DNA of 64,000 nt from Luteimonas colneyensis. GTDB lineage: Bacteria > Pseudomonadota > Gammaproteobacteria > Xanthomonadales > Xanthomonadaceae. The position numbers and the translations under genes were made by a program. The stretch covers positions 70,950 to 134,949 of the forward strand of contig NZ_JACSQJ010000005.1 in the NCBI RefSeq assembly GCF_014836665.1, given 5' to 3'. Numbering within the stretch: position 1 is the stretch's first letter; the number at the start of each line of letters is the position of its first letter. Shown in pieces: positions 27,691-35,863 of the stretch. The notes below the pieces were generated by a model. It worked only from the letters and a program-made list of their open reading frames with translations, was not told the DNA's origin and ran no database searches.

Positions 27691-27870
27691 TCAGAAATCG
27701 ATGCAGCGTCCGTTCTTTTCCCAGTCCCCGTAGCGCGTCGGATCCAGACCTTCGCGTCCACCGTGCTCGGGCGCCGCGGGCGGCGTCGCAGGGGTGGCCT
27801 TCGTCCCGCCCGATGCTGTGTCCGGGGCGGCCTCAGGCGGCGTTTCGCCTATGATTGCGGGGTCTGGCAC
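27691..27870 (-). CDS. SdhAF4-type assembly factor (DUF1674)
   Basis: 59 residues from a GTG at 27870 (VPDPAIIGETPP). The C-terminus, REGLDPTRYGDWEKNGRCIDF, is the hallmark of the DUF1674/SdhAF4 family, whose eukaryotic members protect FAD-bound SdhA before it joins SdhB. The middle is a Pro/Ala/Thr-rich linker. The start is uncertain because the frame stays open further upstream, but that would run deep into the divergent ygfZ gene. Position directly ahead of sdhC supports the assignment. Confidence 0.78.
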   Translation of the reverse strand: MPDPAIIGETPPEAAPDTASGGTKATPATPPAAPEHGGREGLDPTRYGDWEKNGRCIDF

Positions 27871-27899
27871 GAGCCGAAGTTTACGTCCCGGAGCACAGT

Positions 27900-28790
27900 T
27901 TGGACAAGCCAGCCGCCGCCAAGGCGCCATTTTTCGCCCTTTCCGACCACGCCCTGCTCGCCCTCGAGGGGCGCGACGCGATCGCGTTCGCGCAGGCGCA
28001 GTGCATGAGCGACGTCGCATCCCTCGCCGACGGCCAGTGGCAGTGGAGCGGCTGGCTGTCGCCCAAGGGCCGCGTGCAGGCGCTGTTCGCACTGCTGCGC
28101 ACGGGCCCGGAGAGCATCTGGCTGCTGCTGCCCGACGGCGATGCCGGCGCGCTGAAGGCGGCGATGGAGCGCTTCGTGTTCCGCAGCAAGGTGAAGCTGC
28201 GGGTGCCTGGGGAGCTGTCGCTGTGCGGCTCGTTCACCGCCCCCGGCGCGGCGTCCGGCGCGATGGCGGCGACCGATGCCGGGGGACGCGTCGAACTCGA
28301 CCTCGGCGACGGCACGAGCCCGCGGACGCTGCGCATCTGCCCCGGCTGCTCCGCGCCGGCGGACAGCGCCGCCCTCGCCCGCTGGCGCGCCTTCGACCTG
28401 GTGCATGGCCTGCCGCGCCCGGGACCCGATGGCCTGGAGGCCTGGACACCGCAGCAGCTGTCGCTCGACCGCCTGCATGCCTACAGCGTGCGCAAGGGTT
28501 GCTACCCGGGCCAGGAGATCGTCGCGCGCACGCACTTCCTCGGGCAGGCGAAGCGCGGGCTCGGGCTGTTCGCCGCCGACTCCGCGCCCGCCGTCGAGGC
28601 CCAGGTGATGGAAGGCGAGCGCGCGATCGGCACCGTGGCCTCCGCGGCAGCCGCCGCCGGGGAGGCGGACGGGCATGCGGCGCTGGTGCTGGCCGTGCTG
28701 CCGCTGCAACGGCCCGCGGACGCCCCGGGGCTTGCCGTTGACGGGATGCCGCTGGTGCCACTGCCGCTGCGGGACGGCCTCGCCCGCTGA
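27900..28790 (+). CDS. ygfZ: folate-binding Fe-S maintenance protein YgfZ
   Basis: 296 residues from a TTG at 27900 with GGAG seven bases upstream; an in-frame ATG at 27855 would overlap the divergent sdhAF4 start. The YgfZ/GcvT signature KGCYPGQEIVARTHFLG (near 198) contains the conserved Cys. An N-terminal barrel-like half (FALSDHALLALEGRDAIAFAQAQ) precedes it. YgfZ uses tetrahydrofolate to help maintain Fe-S enzymes under oxidative conditions. Its location beside the sdh operon, which encodes a three-cluster Fe-S subunit, fits that role. Confidence 0.92.
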   Translation: MDKPAAAKAPFFALSDHALLALEGRDAIAFAQAQCMSDVASLADGQWQWSGWLSPKGRVQALFALLRTGPESIWLLLPDGDAGALKAAMERFVFRSKVKLRVPGELSLCGSFTAPGAASGAMAATDAGGRVELDLGDGTSPRTLRICPGCSAPADSAALARWRAFDLVHGLPRPGPDGLEAWTPQQLSLDRLHAYSVRKGCYPGQEIVARTHFLGQAKRGLGLFAADSAPAVEAQVMEGERAIGTVASAAAAAGEADGHAALVLAVLPLQRPADAPGLAVDGMPLVPLPLRDGLAR

Positions 28791-28873
28791 TCCCGCAGTT
28801 CCTGGAAACGCGACCCAGGTTGCAGAAGCGTCACGCGTGCGGGCTATGCTCGGGCACAGGGGATCCGGAGGGA

Positions 28874-28894
28874 CGCCAGGCATGGTGCCTGGCG
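28874..28894 (+). promoter_or_regulatory. hairpin in the leader of the OmpA-like gene
   Basis: A perfect 9-base stem CGCCAGGCA / TGCCTGGCG with a TGG loop, 25 bases ahead of the ATG at 28920. No T tract follows, so it is not an ordinary terminator. A weak promoter (TTGCAG at 28820, TATGCT at 28845, 19-base spacer) would put it inside the mRNA leader. Confidence 0.5.
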
Positions 28895-28919
28895 CAGCTG
28901 CACACCAAGGGGACCATCC

Positions 28920-29414
28920 ATGCATCGATGCACGAAGCCGCTGCTGGCGGCATTCGCCACCGCCTGCCTCGCCACCGCCTGCTCCACCACGCCGGCGCCC
29001 GCACCCGCACCTGATCCCGCGCCGCCCGCGCCGGCCTCGTTCGAGCACACGCTCTCGGGCGATGCGCTGTTCGCGTTCGGCAAGGCCAGCGTGGCGAACC
29101 TGAGCGACGCCGGTCGCGCCGAACTGGACGCGCTGGCCGCGCGCGTGCTGGCGACACCGGGGATCGACATGGTCCACGTGATCGGCCACAGCGACCGCAT
29201 CGGCCGGGACGCGGCCAACGTCGAGCTGTCGCGCAAGCGCGCGGCCGCGGTGCGTGACCACCTGGTCGCCGCCGGCGTGCCGGAGGACAAGGTCACCGCC
29301 GTGGGCCGCGGCAGCGTCGAGCCGGTCGCTACCTGCGAAGGCGAGCGCGGCCAGGCGCTGATCGACTGCCTGGCGCCCAACCGTCGCGTGGAGGTACGGG
29401 TCGTCGCCCCCTGA
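28920..29414 (+). CDS. OmpA-family peptidoglycan-binding lipoprotein
   Basis: 164 residues. Lipoprotein signal with lipobox LATAC (Cys near 21), a Pro/Ala-rich linker (about 24-42) and an OmpA C-terminal domain (about 45-164: FAFGKASVANLSDAGRAELD, VIGHSDRIGRDAANVELSRKRAAAV, NRRVEVRV). It would anchor the outer membrane to peptidoglycan, like Pal or the C-terminal domain of OmpA. Two Cys near the end (ATCEGERGQALIDC) could form a disulfide. Monocistronic, with a stem-loop in its leader. Confidence 0.92.
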   Translation: MHRCTKPLLAAFATACLATACSTTPAPAPAPDPAPPAPASFEHTLSGDALFAFGKASVANLSDAGRAELDALAARVLATPGIDMVHVIGHSDRIGRDAANVELSRKRAAAVRDHLVAAGVPEDKVTAVGRGSVEPVATCEGERGQALIDCLAPNRRVEVRVVAP

Positions 29415-29438
29415 CACTCGCCCCCTGATACGCCCCTC

Positions 29439-29541
29439 CCTGTAGGCAGCTATAGCTGCGACCGGCGGCCACGGTCAGCCGACGGCGTGGAGACACTGAC
29501 GCCGTCGAGACACAGGTCGCAGCTGTAGCTGCTCCTACGGG
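29439..29541. repeat. REP-like inverted pair downstream of the OmpA-like gene
   Basis: Copies at 29439-29463 and 29515-29541, 51 bases apart, facing inward. The left copy has lost two bases (GTAGGCAGC for GTAGGAGCAGC). The pair separates two convergent genes, where such structures often stabilise or end transcripts. The spacer includes GACGGCGTGG and GACGCCGTC, a further inverted repeat. Confidence 0.86.
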
Positions 29542-29605
29542 TTGCCAGCCCGCGCCGGCCTGCGCGTGGCCGGCGCGAGGCAGGGGATCGCGATGAACCT
29601 CGCGG

Positions 29606-31879
29606 TCAGCCCGCCAGCCGGTCCGCGGCGGCGACGATCTGCTCTTCGGACGGGATCACCAGGAAGGCGGCACCCGCGAGCGGGGTGAAGGTGTCCGCGC
29701 CCACCACGCGCTGCAGCGGGATGTCGGCCAGGCCGCCCTCCACCAGCGCGGTGATGATGCCCTCGCCCACGCCGGCGCTGCGACGTCCTTCGTCGACGAC
29801 GAGGATGCGCTTCGCACCCGCCGCCTGTTCGCGGATGAAGCCTTCGTTGAGCGGGGCCAGCCAGCGCAGGTCAACCACGCGTACCTTCCAGCCGTGCTTC
29901 GCCTCGATCGCGCGCGCCGCGCGCAGGCTCATCGGCACGCCGTTGCCGAAGGTGAAGACCACCAGGTCGTCGGCGCCGTCGCCGTAGACCCGGCCCTCGC
30001 CCAGCGGCATCGCCTCGCCCGGCGCCGGGAACTCCGTCAGCCAGCCGCCGTCGCCGGCCTCGTGCAGGTCCTTGGCCATGTACAGCGCGATCGGCTCGAG
30101 GAAGGCGCAGACGCGGCCGTCGACCTTCGCCAGCGCCATCAGCGTGCGCAGCATGGTGACCGCGTCGTCGCCGCGGCTCGGGCAGCCGACCACCAGGCCC
30201 GGGATGTCGCGCAGCGCGGTGATCGAGTTGTCGTTGTGGAAATGCCCACCGAAGCCGCGCTGGTAGCCCAGCGAGGCAATGCGCATCACCATCGGGTTGC
30301 GGTACTGGCCGTTGCTGAAGAACTGCAGGGACGCCGCTTCGCCGCGGATCTGGTCGCAGGCGTTGTGGAAGTACGCCAGGTACTGGATCTCGGGCATGGG
30401 CAGCAGGCCCATGTTCGCGTAGCCCTGCGCCAGCCCGAGGATCACGGTCTCGTCGAGCAGGGTGTTGAACACGCGACGCGGGCCGAAGGCCTTCTGCAGG
30501 CCCTTGGTGACGGTGTAGACGCCGCCCTTCTGCGCCACGTCCTCGCCGAACAGCAGGGTCTCGGGGTACTTCGCGAACAGGTCGTGCAGCGCCTGGTTGA
30601 TCTGGATGGCGAGGTGCTTGGGCGGCTGGTGCTCGGGCAGCTTCGCTTCGCCGCCGAAGACCTCGAGGCGGCGGTCGCCATAGTCGGCGCGCGCGGCTTC
30701 GGCGGCCACCGCGTCCGGCGTGTACGGCGCCAGCGGTGCCATCACGTCCTCCAGCGAGTCCAGGCGCGGCCGGCGGTCGGCGTCCTCGGCGGCGGCGAAG
30801 CACTTCGCGCGCGTGGCTTCGTACAGGTCGAGGACATCGTCCTTCGACATCAGCCCCGATTCCAGCGCGATCGCGGCCGAGCGCAGCAGCGGGTCGGTGG
30901 CCTCGACCGCGCACAGCTCCTCGATCGAACGCCATTCGATCTCGAAGTCGGTGCCGGCGTGACCCATGATCCGGGTGGTGCGCAGGTGCAGGAAGGTCGG
31001 GCGACGGGTGCGGCGGCAGTGCTCGACCGCCTTCTGCACGTCACCGTAGCCCGAGGCGAGGTCGAGGCCGTCGGCTGCGAAGTAGTCCAGGTCCGGGCGC
31101 TGGCTGAAGTTGCGCGCGATCCAGCCGTCGGGCGTCTTCACCGAGATGCCGATGCCGTTGTCTTCGCACACGAACAGCACCGGCGCCGGCAGCTTCTGGT
31201 ACGCGGTCCACGCCGCGACGTTGAACGCGGTCTGCGCGGTGGCGTGGTTGCTGGACGCATCGCCGAAGGAGCAGATGGCGATGCTGTCGGCCGGGATCGG
31301 CAGCGCATGGCCGATGCGTCGCGCCTGCTCGATCGCCACCGCCGTGCCGAAGGCCTTGGGCAGGTGCGAGGCGATGGTGGAGGTCTGCGGCAGCACCCAC
31401 AGCGGCTTGCTGCCCCACACCTTGTGGCGGCCGCCGGACGCGGGATCCTCCTTCGAGGCCGCGAACGACAGCGCTGAATCCATCACCGGATCCATGCCCG
31501 GCAGCTTGCGGAAGCGCTCGGCCATGAAGCCGCCGGAGCGGTAGTGCAGGAACGCCGGATCGGTGTGGCGCGTCGCGCGCGCGACCATGGCATTGCCTTC
31601 GTGGCCGCTGGAACCGATGGTGTAGAAAACCTTGTTCTGCACCCGCAGCACGCGCGCCATCAGGTCGAGGTGGCGGCTGATCAGCTGCGATTCGAACAGC
31701 TCGCGGAAACCGCGGGCGTCGAGCGCGCTGCCGGAGAGGACGGCTTCGTCATCACCGGGCGCCTGCCCGGCGCGGCCTTCCCAGCCGCGCACGAACTCGC
31801 TGAAGTTGACGTCGCAGATCTCGGCGCGGTTGAGGCCGCGCATGCGGGCGGGGATGGGGTTGGAAACGGCCTGCGGCAT
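29606..31879 (-). CDS. branched-chain 2-oxoacid dehydrogenase E1, fused alpha-beta
   Basis: 757 residues. The N-terminal part (about 50-390) is an E1 alpha subunit with the thiamine diphosphate motif GDASSNHATAQTAFN and GHEGNAMVARA. The C-terminal part (about 420-757) is an E1 beta subunit (LLFGEDVAQKGGVYTVTKGL, DETVILGLAQGYANMG, VDLRWLAPLNEGFI). The enzyme decarboxylates branched-chain 2-oxoacids and passes the acyl group to an E2 subunit, which is not in the window. The products can feed branched fatty acid synthesis, prominent in this family. Alpha and beta are separate genes in many bacteria; here they form one chain. Confidence 0.92.
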   Translation of the reverse strand: MPQAVSNPIPARMRGLNRAEICDVNFSEFVRGWEGRAGQAPGDDEAVLSGSALDARGFRELFESQLISRHLDLMARVLRVQNKVFYTIGSSGHEGNAMVARATRHTDPAFLHYRSGGFMAERFRKLPGMDPVMDSALSFAASKEDPASGGRHKVWGSKPLWVLPQTSTIASHLPKAFGTAVAIEQARRIGHALPIPADSIAICSFGDASSNHATAQTAFNVAAWTAYQKLPAPVLFVCEDNGIGISVKTPDGWIARNFSQRPDLDYFAADGLDLASGYGDVQKAVEHCRRTRRPTFLHLRTTRIMGHAGTDFEIEWRSIEELCAVEATDPLLRSAAIALESGLMSKDDVLDLYEATRAKCFAAAEDADRRPRLDSLEDVMAPLAPYTPDAVAAEAARADYGDRRLEVFGGEAKLPEHQPPKHLAIQINQALHDLFAKYPETLLFGEDVAQKGGVYTVTKGLQKAFGPRRVFNTLLDETVILGLAQGYANMGLLPMPEIQYLAYFHNACDQIRGEAASLQFFSNGQYRNPMVMRIASLGYQRGFGGHFHNDNSITALRDIPGLVVGCPSRGDDAVTMLRTLMALAKVDGRVCAFLEPIALYMAKDLHEAGDGGWLTEFPAPGEAMPLGEGRVYGDGADDLVVFTFGNGVPMSLRAARAIEAKHGWKVRVVDLRWLAPLNEGFIREQAAGAKRILVVDEGRRSAGVGEGIITALVEGGLADIPLQRVVGADTFTPLAGAAFLVIPSEEQIVAAADRLAG

Positions 31880-31975
31880 GGCGATACGGGTTCCGTGGTC
31901 AGGGCGTCGCCGGCAGCGCGGCGACTTCGGGGGTCTGGGAATGCTCGGGCACGAAGCCTGATGTCTCTGCAGCGG

Positions 31976-32530
31976 TCATGCGGGCAAGCCTTGTCGGCGC
32001 GCGAGCCACTGCCTGCGGGTCTGGCCCCACATCTCGCAGGCGGCGTCCTCGTGCGGCGGCGGCAGCTTGCCGGGCCCGAGCAGGGTCGAGCCAAGGCGCC
32101 GCGCCACCTGCTTCGAGGCCTCGTTCTCCGGTGCGATGCAGTGGATGAAGTCGTCCCAGCCGAGGTTGGCCAGCGCCCAGTCGATGGTCGCCGGCAGTGC
32201 TTCGGTGGCGTAGCCCTTGCCCCAGGCATCGCGGTGGAGCATGTAGCCGATCTCGTTGCCCGGCCACCCGTCCGGCTTCCAGGGCCCGCCTTGCCCCAGC
32301 CAGAGGCCGCTGTCACGGTCGATGATCGAGAACATGCCGAAGCCCTGGATCATCCAGGCGCCCGGCTGCTGCAGGAACTTGCGCCAGGCCGCGGCGCGCG
32401 GCAGGTGGCCGCCGATCCAGCGCGCCGCCTCTTCGTCGGCCTGCAGTTCGGCGTAGCGCTCGAAGTCCCCGGCCTGCGGCAGGCGCAGGACCAGGCGTTC
32501 GGTTTCGATCCTGAGGTCGGCCAGGGACAT
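31976..32530 (-). CDS. GNAT-family N-acetyltransferase (RimJ/RimL-like)
   Basis: 184 residues from the ATG at 32530. The pattern IETERLVLRLPQAGDFERYAEL starts the Acetyltransf_3 type fold. The acetyl-CoA loop region is GYMLHRDAWGKGYATEAL (near 95-112), followed by HCIAPENEASKQVARRLGSTLLG. Substrate unknown; relatives acetylate ribosomal protein N-termini or small molecules. It lies between the glutaryl-CoA dehydrogenase gene (52 bases upstream) and the E1 gene (96 bases downstream). Confidence 0.86.
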   Translation of the reverse strand: MSLADLRIETERLVLRLPQAGDFERYAELQADEEAARWIGGHLPRAAAWRKFLQQPGAWMIQGFGMFSIIDRDSGLWLGQGGPWKPDGWPGNEIGYMLHRDAWGKGYATEALPATIDWALANLGWDDFIHCIAPENEASKQVARRLGSTLLGPGKLPPPHEDAACEMWGQTRRQWLARRQGLPA

Positions 32531-32582
32531 GTGGCGCTCCGGCAGCAATACGGGCCGCGCCGGTGCGCGGCCGGATGGGCGC

Positions 32583-33752
32583 TCAGCCGCCGAAGGCGTT
32601 GATGCCGGTCAGTTCGCGGCCCACCACCAGCTGGTGCACGGTCTCGGTGCCCTCGTAGGTGATCACCGATTCGAGGTTGAGCGCGTGGCGGATCGGCGAA
32701 TGCTCGGTGGTGATGCCGGCGCCGCCCAGCAGGTCGCGCGCCTCGCGCGCGATGTCGATGGCCATGCGGCAGTTGTTCCACTTCGCCAGCGACACCTGGG
32801 TCGGCTGCATCCTGCCGGCGTCCTTCAAGCGGCCGAGCTGCAGGCTCAGCAGCTGCGCGGACGTGATGCGGCGCGCCCAGTCGGCCATCTTGATCTGCGC
32901 GCTCTGGGTCGCGGCCACCGGGCGGTTGAACAGGATGCGCTCCTTGGAATACTCCAGCGCCTCGTCCAGGCAGGCGATCGCCGCGCCGATCGGGCCCCAG
33001 GTGATGCCGTAGCGGGCCTGCGTCAGGCAGCCCAGCGGGCCCTTCAGCCCCTTCACGTTCGGCAGGCGGTTGGCCTCCGGCACGCGCACGCCGTCGAAGA
33101 ATAGCGCGCTGGTCACCGAGGCCCGCAGGCTCATCTTGTGCTTGACCAGCTGGGCCTTGAAGCCGGCGAAGTCCTTCTCCACCACGAAGCCCTGGATGCC
33201 GTCGTCGGTCTGCGCCCAGACGATGGCGATGTCGGCCAGGTTGCCGTTGGTGATCCACATCTTGGAACCGTTGAGGATCCAGTCGTCGCCGTCGCGCTTG
33301 GCATGGGTCTTCATGTTGGCCGGGTCGGAACCGCCGTGCGGCTCGGTCAGGCCGAAGCAGCCGATCACCTTGCCCGCGGCCATGTCCGGCAGCCAGCGCT
33401 TCTTCTGCTCCTCGCTGCCGTAGGCGAAGATCGGGTACATGCACAGCGAGGACTGCACGCTGGCGAAGCTGCGCAGGCCGGAGTCGCCGCGCTCGAGCTC
33501 CTGGCAGATCAGGCCGTAGCTGACGTAGTTGAGCTCCGAGCCACCGTACTCGGCCGGAAGCGTCGCGCCGAGCAGGCCGAGGCCGGCGATCTCCGGGATC
33601 AGCTCGGTCGGGAAGCGGCCTTCGTCGAAGCACTCGCCGATGATCGGCAGCACGCGCTCGTCAGTGAACCGGGCCACGGTGTCCTGGACGGCGCGCTCCT
33701 CCTCGCTGAGCAGGGAGCGGACGTCGTAGAGGTCGTAGGGGTTCAGGGCCAT
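32583..33752 (-). CDS. gcdH: glutaryl-CoA dehydrogenase
   Basis: 389 residues from the ATG at 33752, which gives the usual start ALNPYDLYDVRSLLS. Acyl-CoA dehydrogenase motifs: CFGLTEPHGGSDPANM (near 140), ITNGNLADIAIVWA, and the catalytic Glu in TYEGTETVHQLVVGREL (near 370). The stretch YGGSELNYVSYGLICQELER is typical of GcdH rather than other members. It oxidatively decarboxylates glutaryl-CoA to crotonyl-CoA in lysine and tryptophan breakdown, using FAD. Confidence 0.93.
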   Translation of the reverse strand: MALNPYDLYDVRSLLSEEERAVQDTVARFTDERVLPIIGECFDEGRFPTELIPEIAGLGLLGATLPAEYGGSELNYVSYGLICQELERGDSGLRSFASVQSSLCMYPIFAYGSEEQKKRWLPDMAAGKVIGCFGLTEPHGGSDPANMKTHAKRDGDDWILNGSKMWITNGNLADIAIVWAQTDDGIQGFVVEKDFAGFKAQLVKHKMSLRASVTSALFFDGVRVPEANRLPNVKGLKGPLGCLTQARYGITWGPIGAAIACLDEALEYSKERILFNRPVAATQSAQIKMADWARRITSAQLLSLQLGRLKDAGRMQPTQVSLAKWNNCRMAIDIAREARDLLGGAGITTEHSPIRHALNLESVITYEGTETVHQLVVGRELTGINAFGG

Positions 33753-33807
33753 GGAAGCGTTACCGGTGGGCGGAAACCTCGCATTGTAGCCGCGCGGCAC
33801 GCCAATG

Positions 33808-33838
33808 AAATGGCCGCGCCCCGGAGGAGCGCGGCCAT
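33808..33838 (-). terminator. intrinsic terminator after the glycine-zipper gene
   Basis: A 10-base stem ATGGCCGCGC / GCGCGGCCAT (33810-33819 with 33829-33838), followed on the minus strand by TTTCATT. It lies 27 bases after the stop at 33865 and ahead of gcdH. Confidence 0.6.
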
Positions 33839-33864
33839 GCCGGAGGTACGGCTGGCGGCGGGAC

Positions 33865-34674
33865 TCAGCCCCGCGTGGCGCCGCCCTCCACGGCGGCGAC
33901 CTGGGTCACCACTTGGCCGTCGATCACCGGCAGCCGGTCGCCGGGGCGCTCGTCCATGCGGATGATGCGCTCGACGCCGTCGTACTCGTAGGTCACGTCG
34001 TAGCCGACGGTGACCTCGGTGTCGCCAAGGGCGATGCGGTTGGCCGGCTTGCTGTCGGTGCGCATGCTGCCGGTGGTGCCGTCAGGGTTGCGGTAGGTCA
34101 CGTTGTACGCGACCACGCGCGAGGACTGGGAACTGTCGTGCACGGTGCGGCACTGGCGGTCGACGCGTTCGACCACGCGGCCGCCGACGTGGCGCCGGTC
34201 GACCTCGCGGCCCGCAAAGCCGCCACCAACGGCGCCGGCCACGGTGGCCAGCTTGCGGCCGTTGCCGCTGCCGACCTGGTTGCCGACCAGGCCGCCGATC
34301 ACGGCGCCGGCGACGGTGCCGCCGGTCAGCCCGTCACGCTCGGGCAGGCGCTCCTGCACCACGACGTCCTCGCAGACCTCGCGCGGCGAGCTGGTGGTGC
34401 TGGTTTCGCGGATGGCCTCGGAACCGATGACCGTGGCGTACTGCGGCTCGCGCTCGGTAACGGGCTCGATGGCGAGCACCCGGGCGTACTCCAGGCGGCC
34501 CTCGGCGGGAAGGGCACTGGCGTCGCCGAAGGCGTCGCCCACGCGGGCATCATCGGCGGCAAGCGAGGCGACGTCGGCGCGCGGGCCGTCGTCGCGATTG
34601 CCCTGGAAGGCGGCGACCGCGACGCCGCCGACGAGCAGCGAGGCAAGGGCGATGGCGAGCGTGTTGTTTTTCAT
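33865..34674 (-). CDS. glycine-zipper 2TM envelope protein
   Basis: 269 residues from the ATG at 34674 with an AGGAG ribosome site. An N-terminal hydrophobic anchor or signal (TLAIALASLLVGGVAVAAF) is followed by a low-complexity acidic region, a glycine-zipper segment (GTVAGAVIGGLVGNQVGSG ... ATVAGAVGGGFAGREVD, near 130-170) and a C-terminal domain with Tyr-rich strands (VAYNVTYRNPDGTTG, VGYDVTYEYDGVER). Two Cys (REVCEDV, RQCRTV) flank the zipper. It resembles the SlyB-type 2TM family and is related in pattern to the lipoprotein at 37423. Function unknown; envelope integrity is the usual inference. Confidence 0.85.
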   Translation of the reverse strand: MKNNTLAIALASLLVGGVAVAAFQGNRDDGPRADVASLAADDARVGDAFGDASALPAEGRLEYARVLAIEPVTEREPQYATVIGSEAIRETSTTSSPREVCEDVVVQERLPERDGLTGGTVAGAVIGGLVGNQVGSGNGRKLATVAGAVGGGFAGREVDRRHVGGRVVERVDRQCRTVHDSSQSSRVVAYNVTYRNPDGTTGSMRTDSKPANRIALGDTEVTVGYDVTYEYDGVERIIRMDERPGDRLPVIDGQVVTQVAAVEGGATRG

Positions 34675-34856
34675 GGAAGGCTCCTCGGGGGCGAAACCGG
34701 CGCTTGCACGGTCCACGGGTGGGGGACGGGTGGATTCGAACACTTCCCGGCTGAACGGGTGCCGATTGGAGGGCCCCGGACTGCACGGACCGTGAACCCT
34801 GCCGCCATCGGGCCCGTGCTAGCGTGCGGATGAACGCGCTCTGCCGGAGAACCACC

Positions 34857-35090
34857 GTGGCCAATCCCATCCTCGCCCCCTTGCTGGTCTGGCTGGGCCG
34901 GCTCAGCTACCCGAAGCTGTTCACGCTGGCCGTCGTGCTGTTCGCCATCAGCGTGGTCCTGCCCGATCCCCTGCCCTTCGTCGACGAACTGCTGCTGGGC
35001 ATGGGCGCCCTGCTCATCTCGCGTCGCAAGCGCAAGCCGGCGCCGCCGGCCGGCGGCCGCGTCATCGACGGCGAGGCGCGCCGCGGCTGA
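34857..35090 (+). CDS. DUF6116-type small membrane protein
   Basis: 77 residues from a GTG at 34857 with GGAG upstream (an ATG at 34824 adds 11 residues). The pattern ANPILAPLLVWLGRLSYPKLF ... FVDELLLGMGALL is that of the small Xanthomonadaceae proteins grouped as DUF6116 (recognised from memory). One or two membrane helices (about 5-15 and 20-40) and a basic tail with RRKRKP. It lies 5 bases upstream of tatD, so probably co-transcribed. Function unknown. Confidence 0.75.
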   Translation: MANPILAPLLVWLGRLSYPKLFTLAVVLFAISVVLPDPLPFVDELLLGMGALLISRRKRKPAPPAGGRVIDGEARRG

Positions 35091-35095
35091 ACGCC

Positions 35096-35860
35096 ATGCT
35101 GGTCGATACGCACTGCCACCTCGACGCCGACGAATTCGCCCCCGACCGCGCCGACGTGGTCGCCCGGGCACGCGCCGCGGGCGTCGCGATGCAGGTGCTT
35201 CCCGCCACCCACGCCGACGAATGGCCGGCACTGCGCGAGGCCGCTGCGCTCGACCCCGGGCTGCATCCCGCCTACGGCCTGCATCCCACCTTCCTGCGCC
35301 ACCACCGCGAGTCGCACCTGGCCCTGCTCGAGGAGTGGATCGAACGCGAGCGCCCGGTCGCCGTGGGGGAATGCGGACTCGACTTCTTCGTCGAGGACCT
35401 GGACGCGGATGCGCAATCGCGCTTCTTCGAGGGCCAGCTCGCCATCGCGCGCGACGCCGGGCTGCCGGTGATCGTGCACGCGCGCCGCGCGGTCGACCAG
35501 GTCACCGCCGCCATCCGCCGCATCGGTGGCCTGCGCGGCGTCGTGCACAGCTTTTCGGGCAGCCGGCAGCAGGCGGAGAAGCTCTGGGAACTCGGCTTCA
35601 TGCTCGGGCTGGGCGGACCGGTGACCTACGCGCGCGCGAACCGGCTGCGCACGCTGGCCGCGGACATGCCGCTGGAGTTCCTCCTGCTCGAGACCGACGC
35701 CCCCGACCAGCCCGACGCCGGCCATCGCGGCCAGCGCAACGAGCCGGCGAGATTGCGCATGGTCTGCGACACCATCGCCGGCCTGCGGGACGTGGCGCCG
35801 GAGGACGTGGCGGCGGCGACCACGGCCAACGCGCGCCGCCTGTTCGACCTGCCAGGCTGA
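35096..35860 (+). CDS. tatD: TatD-family metal-dependent hydrolase
   Basis: 254 residues. Metal ligands of the TatD/TIM-barrel family are present: DTHCHLDADEF at the N-terminus, VGECGLDFF (Glu near 94), VIVHARRA (His near 127), VVHSFSGS (His near 151) and LLETDAPDQPD (Asp near 202). The family includes 3'-5' DNA exonucleases and D-aminoacyl-tRNA-related hydrolases; the exact activity cannot be assigned. Convergent with tcdA, leaving only three bases between the two stops. Confidence 0.9.
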   Translation: MLVDTHCHLDADEFAPDRADVVARARAAGVAMQVLPATHADEWPALREAAALDPGLHPAYGLHPTFLRHHRESHLALLEEWIERERPVAVGECGLDFFVEDLDADAQSRFFEGQLAIARDAGLPVIVHARRAVDQVTAAIRRIGGLRGVVHSFSGSRQQAEKLWELGFMLGLGGPVTYARANRLRTLAADMPLEFLLLETDAPDQPDAGHRGQRNEPARLRMVCDTIAGLRDVAPEDVAAATTANARRLFDLPG

Positions 35861-35863
35861 GGT

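Noticed and set aside
31899-31980. 26-codon frame just upstream of the E1 gene
   Set aside because: Short, without a good ribosome site, and with no recognisable sequence.
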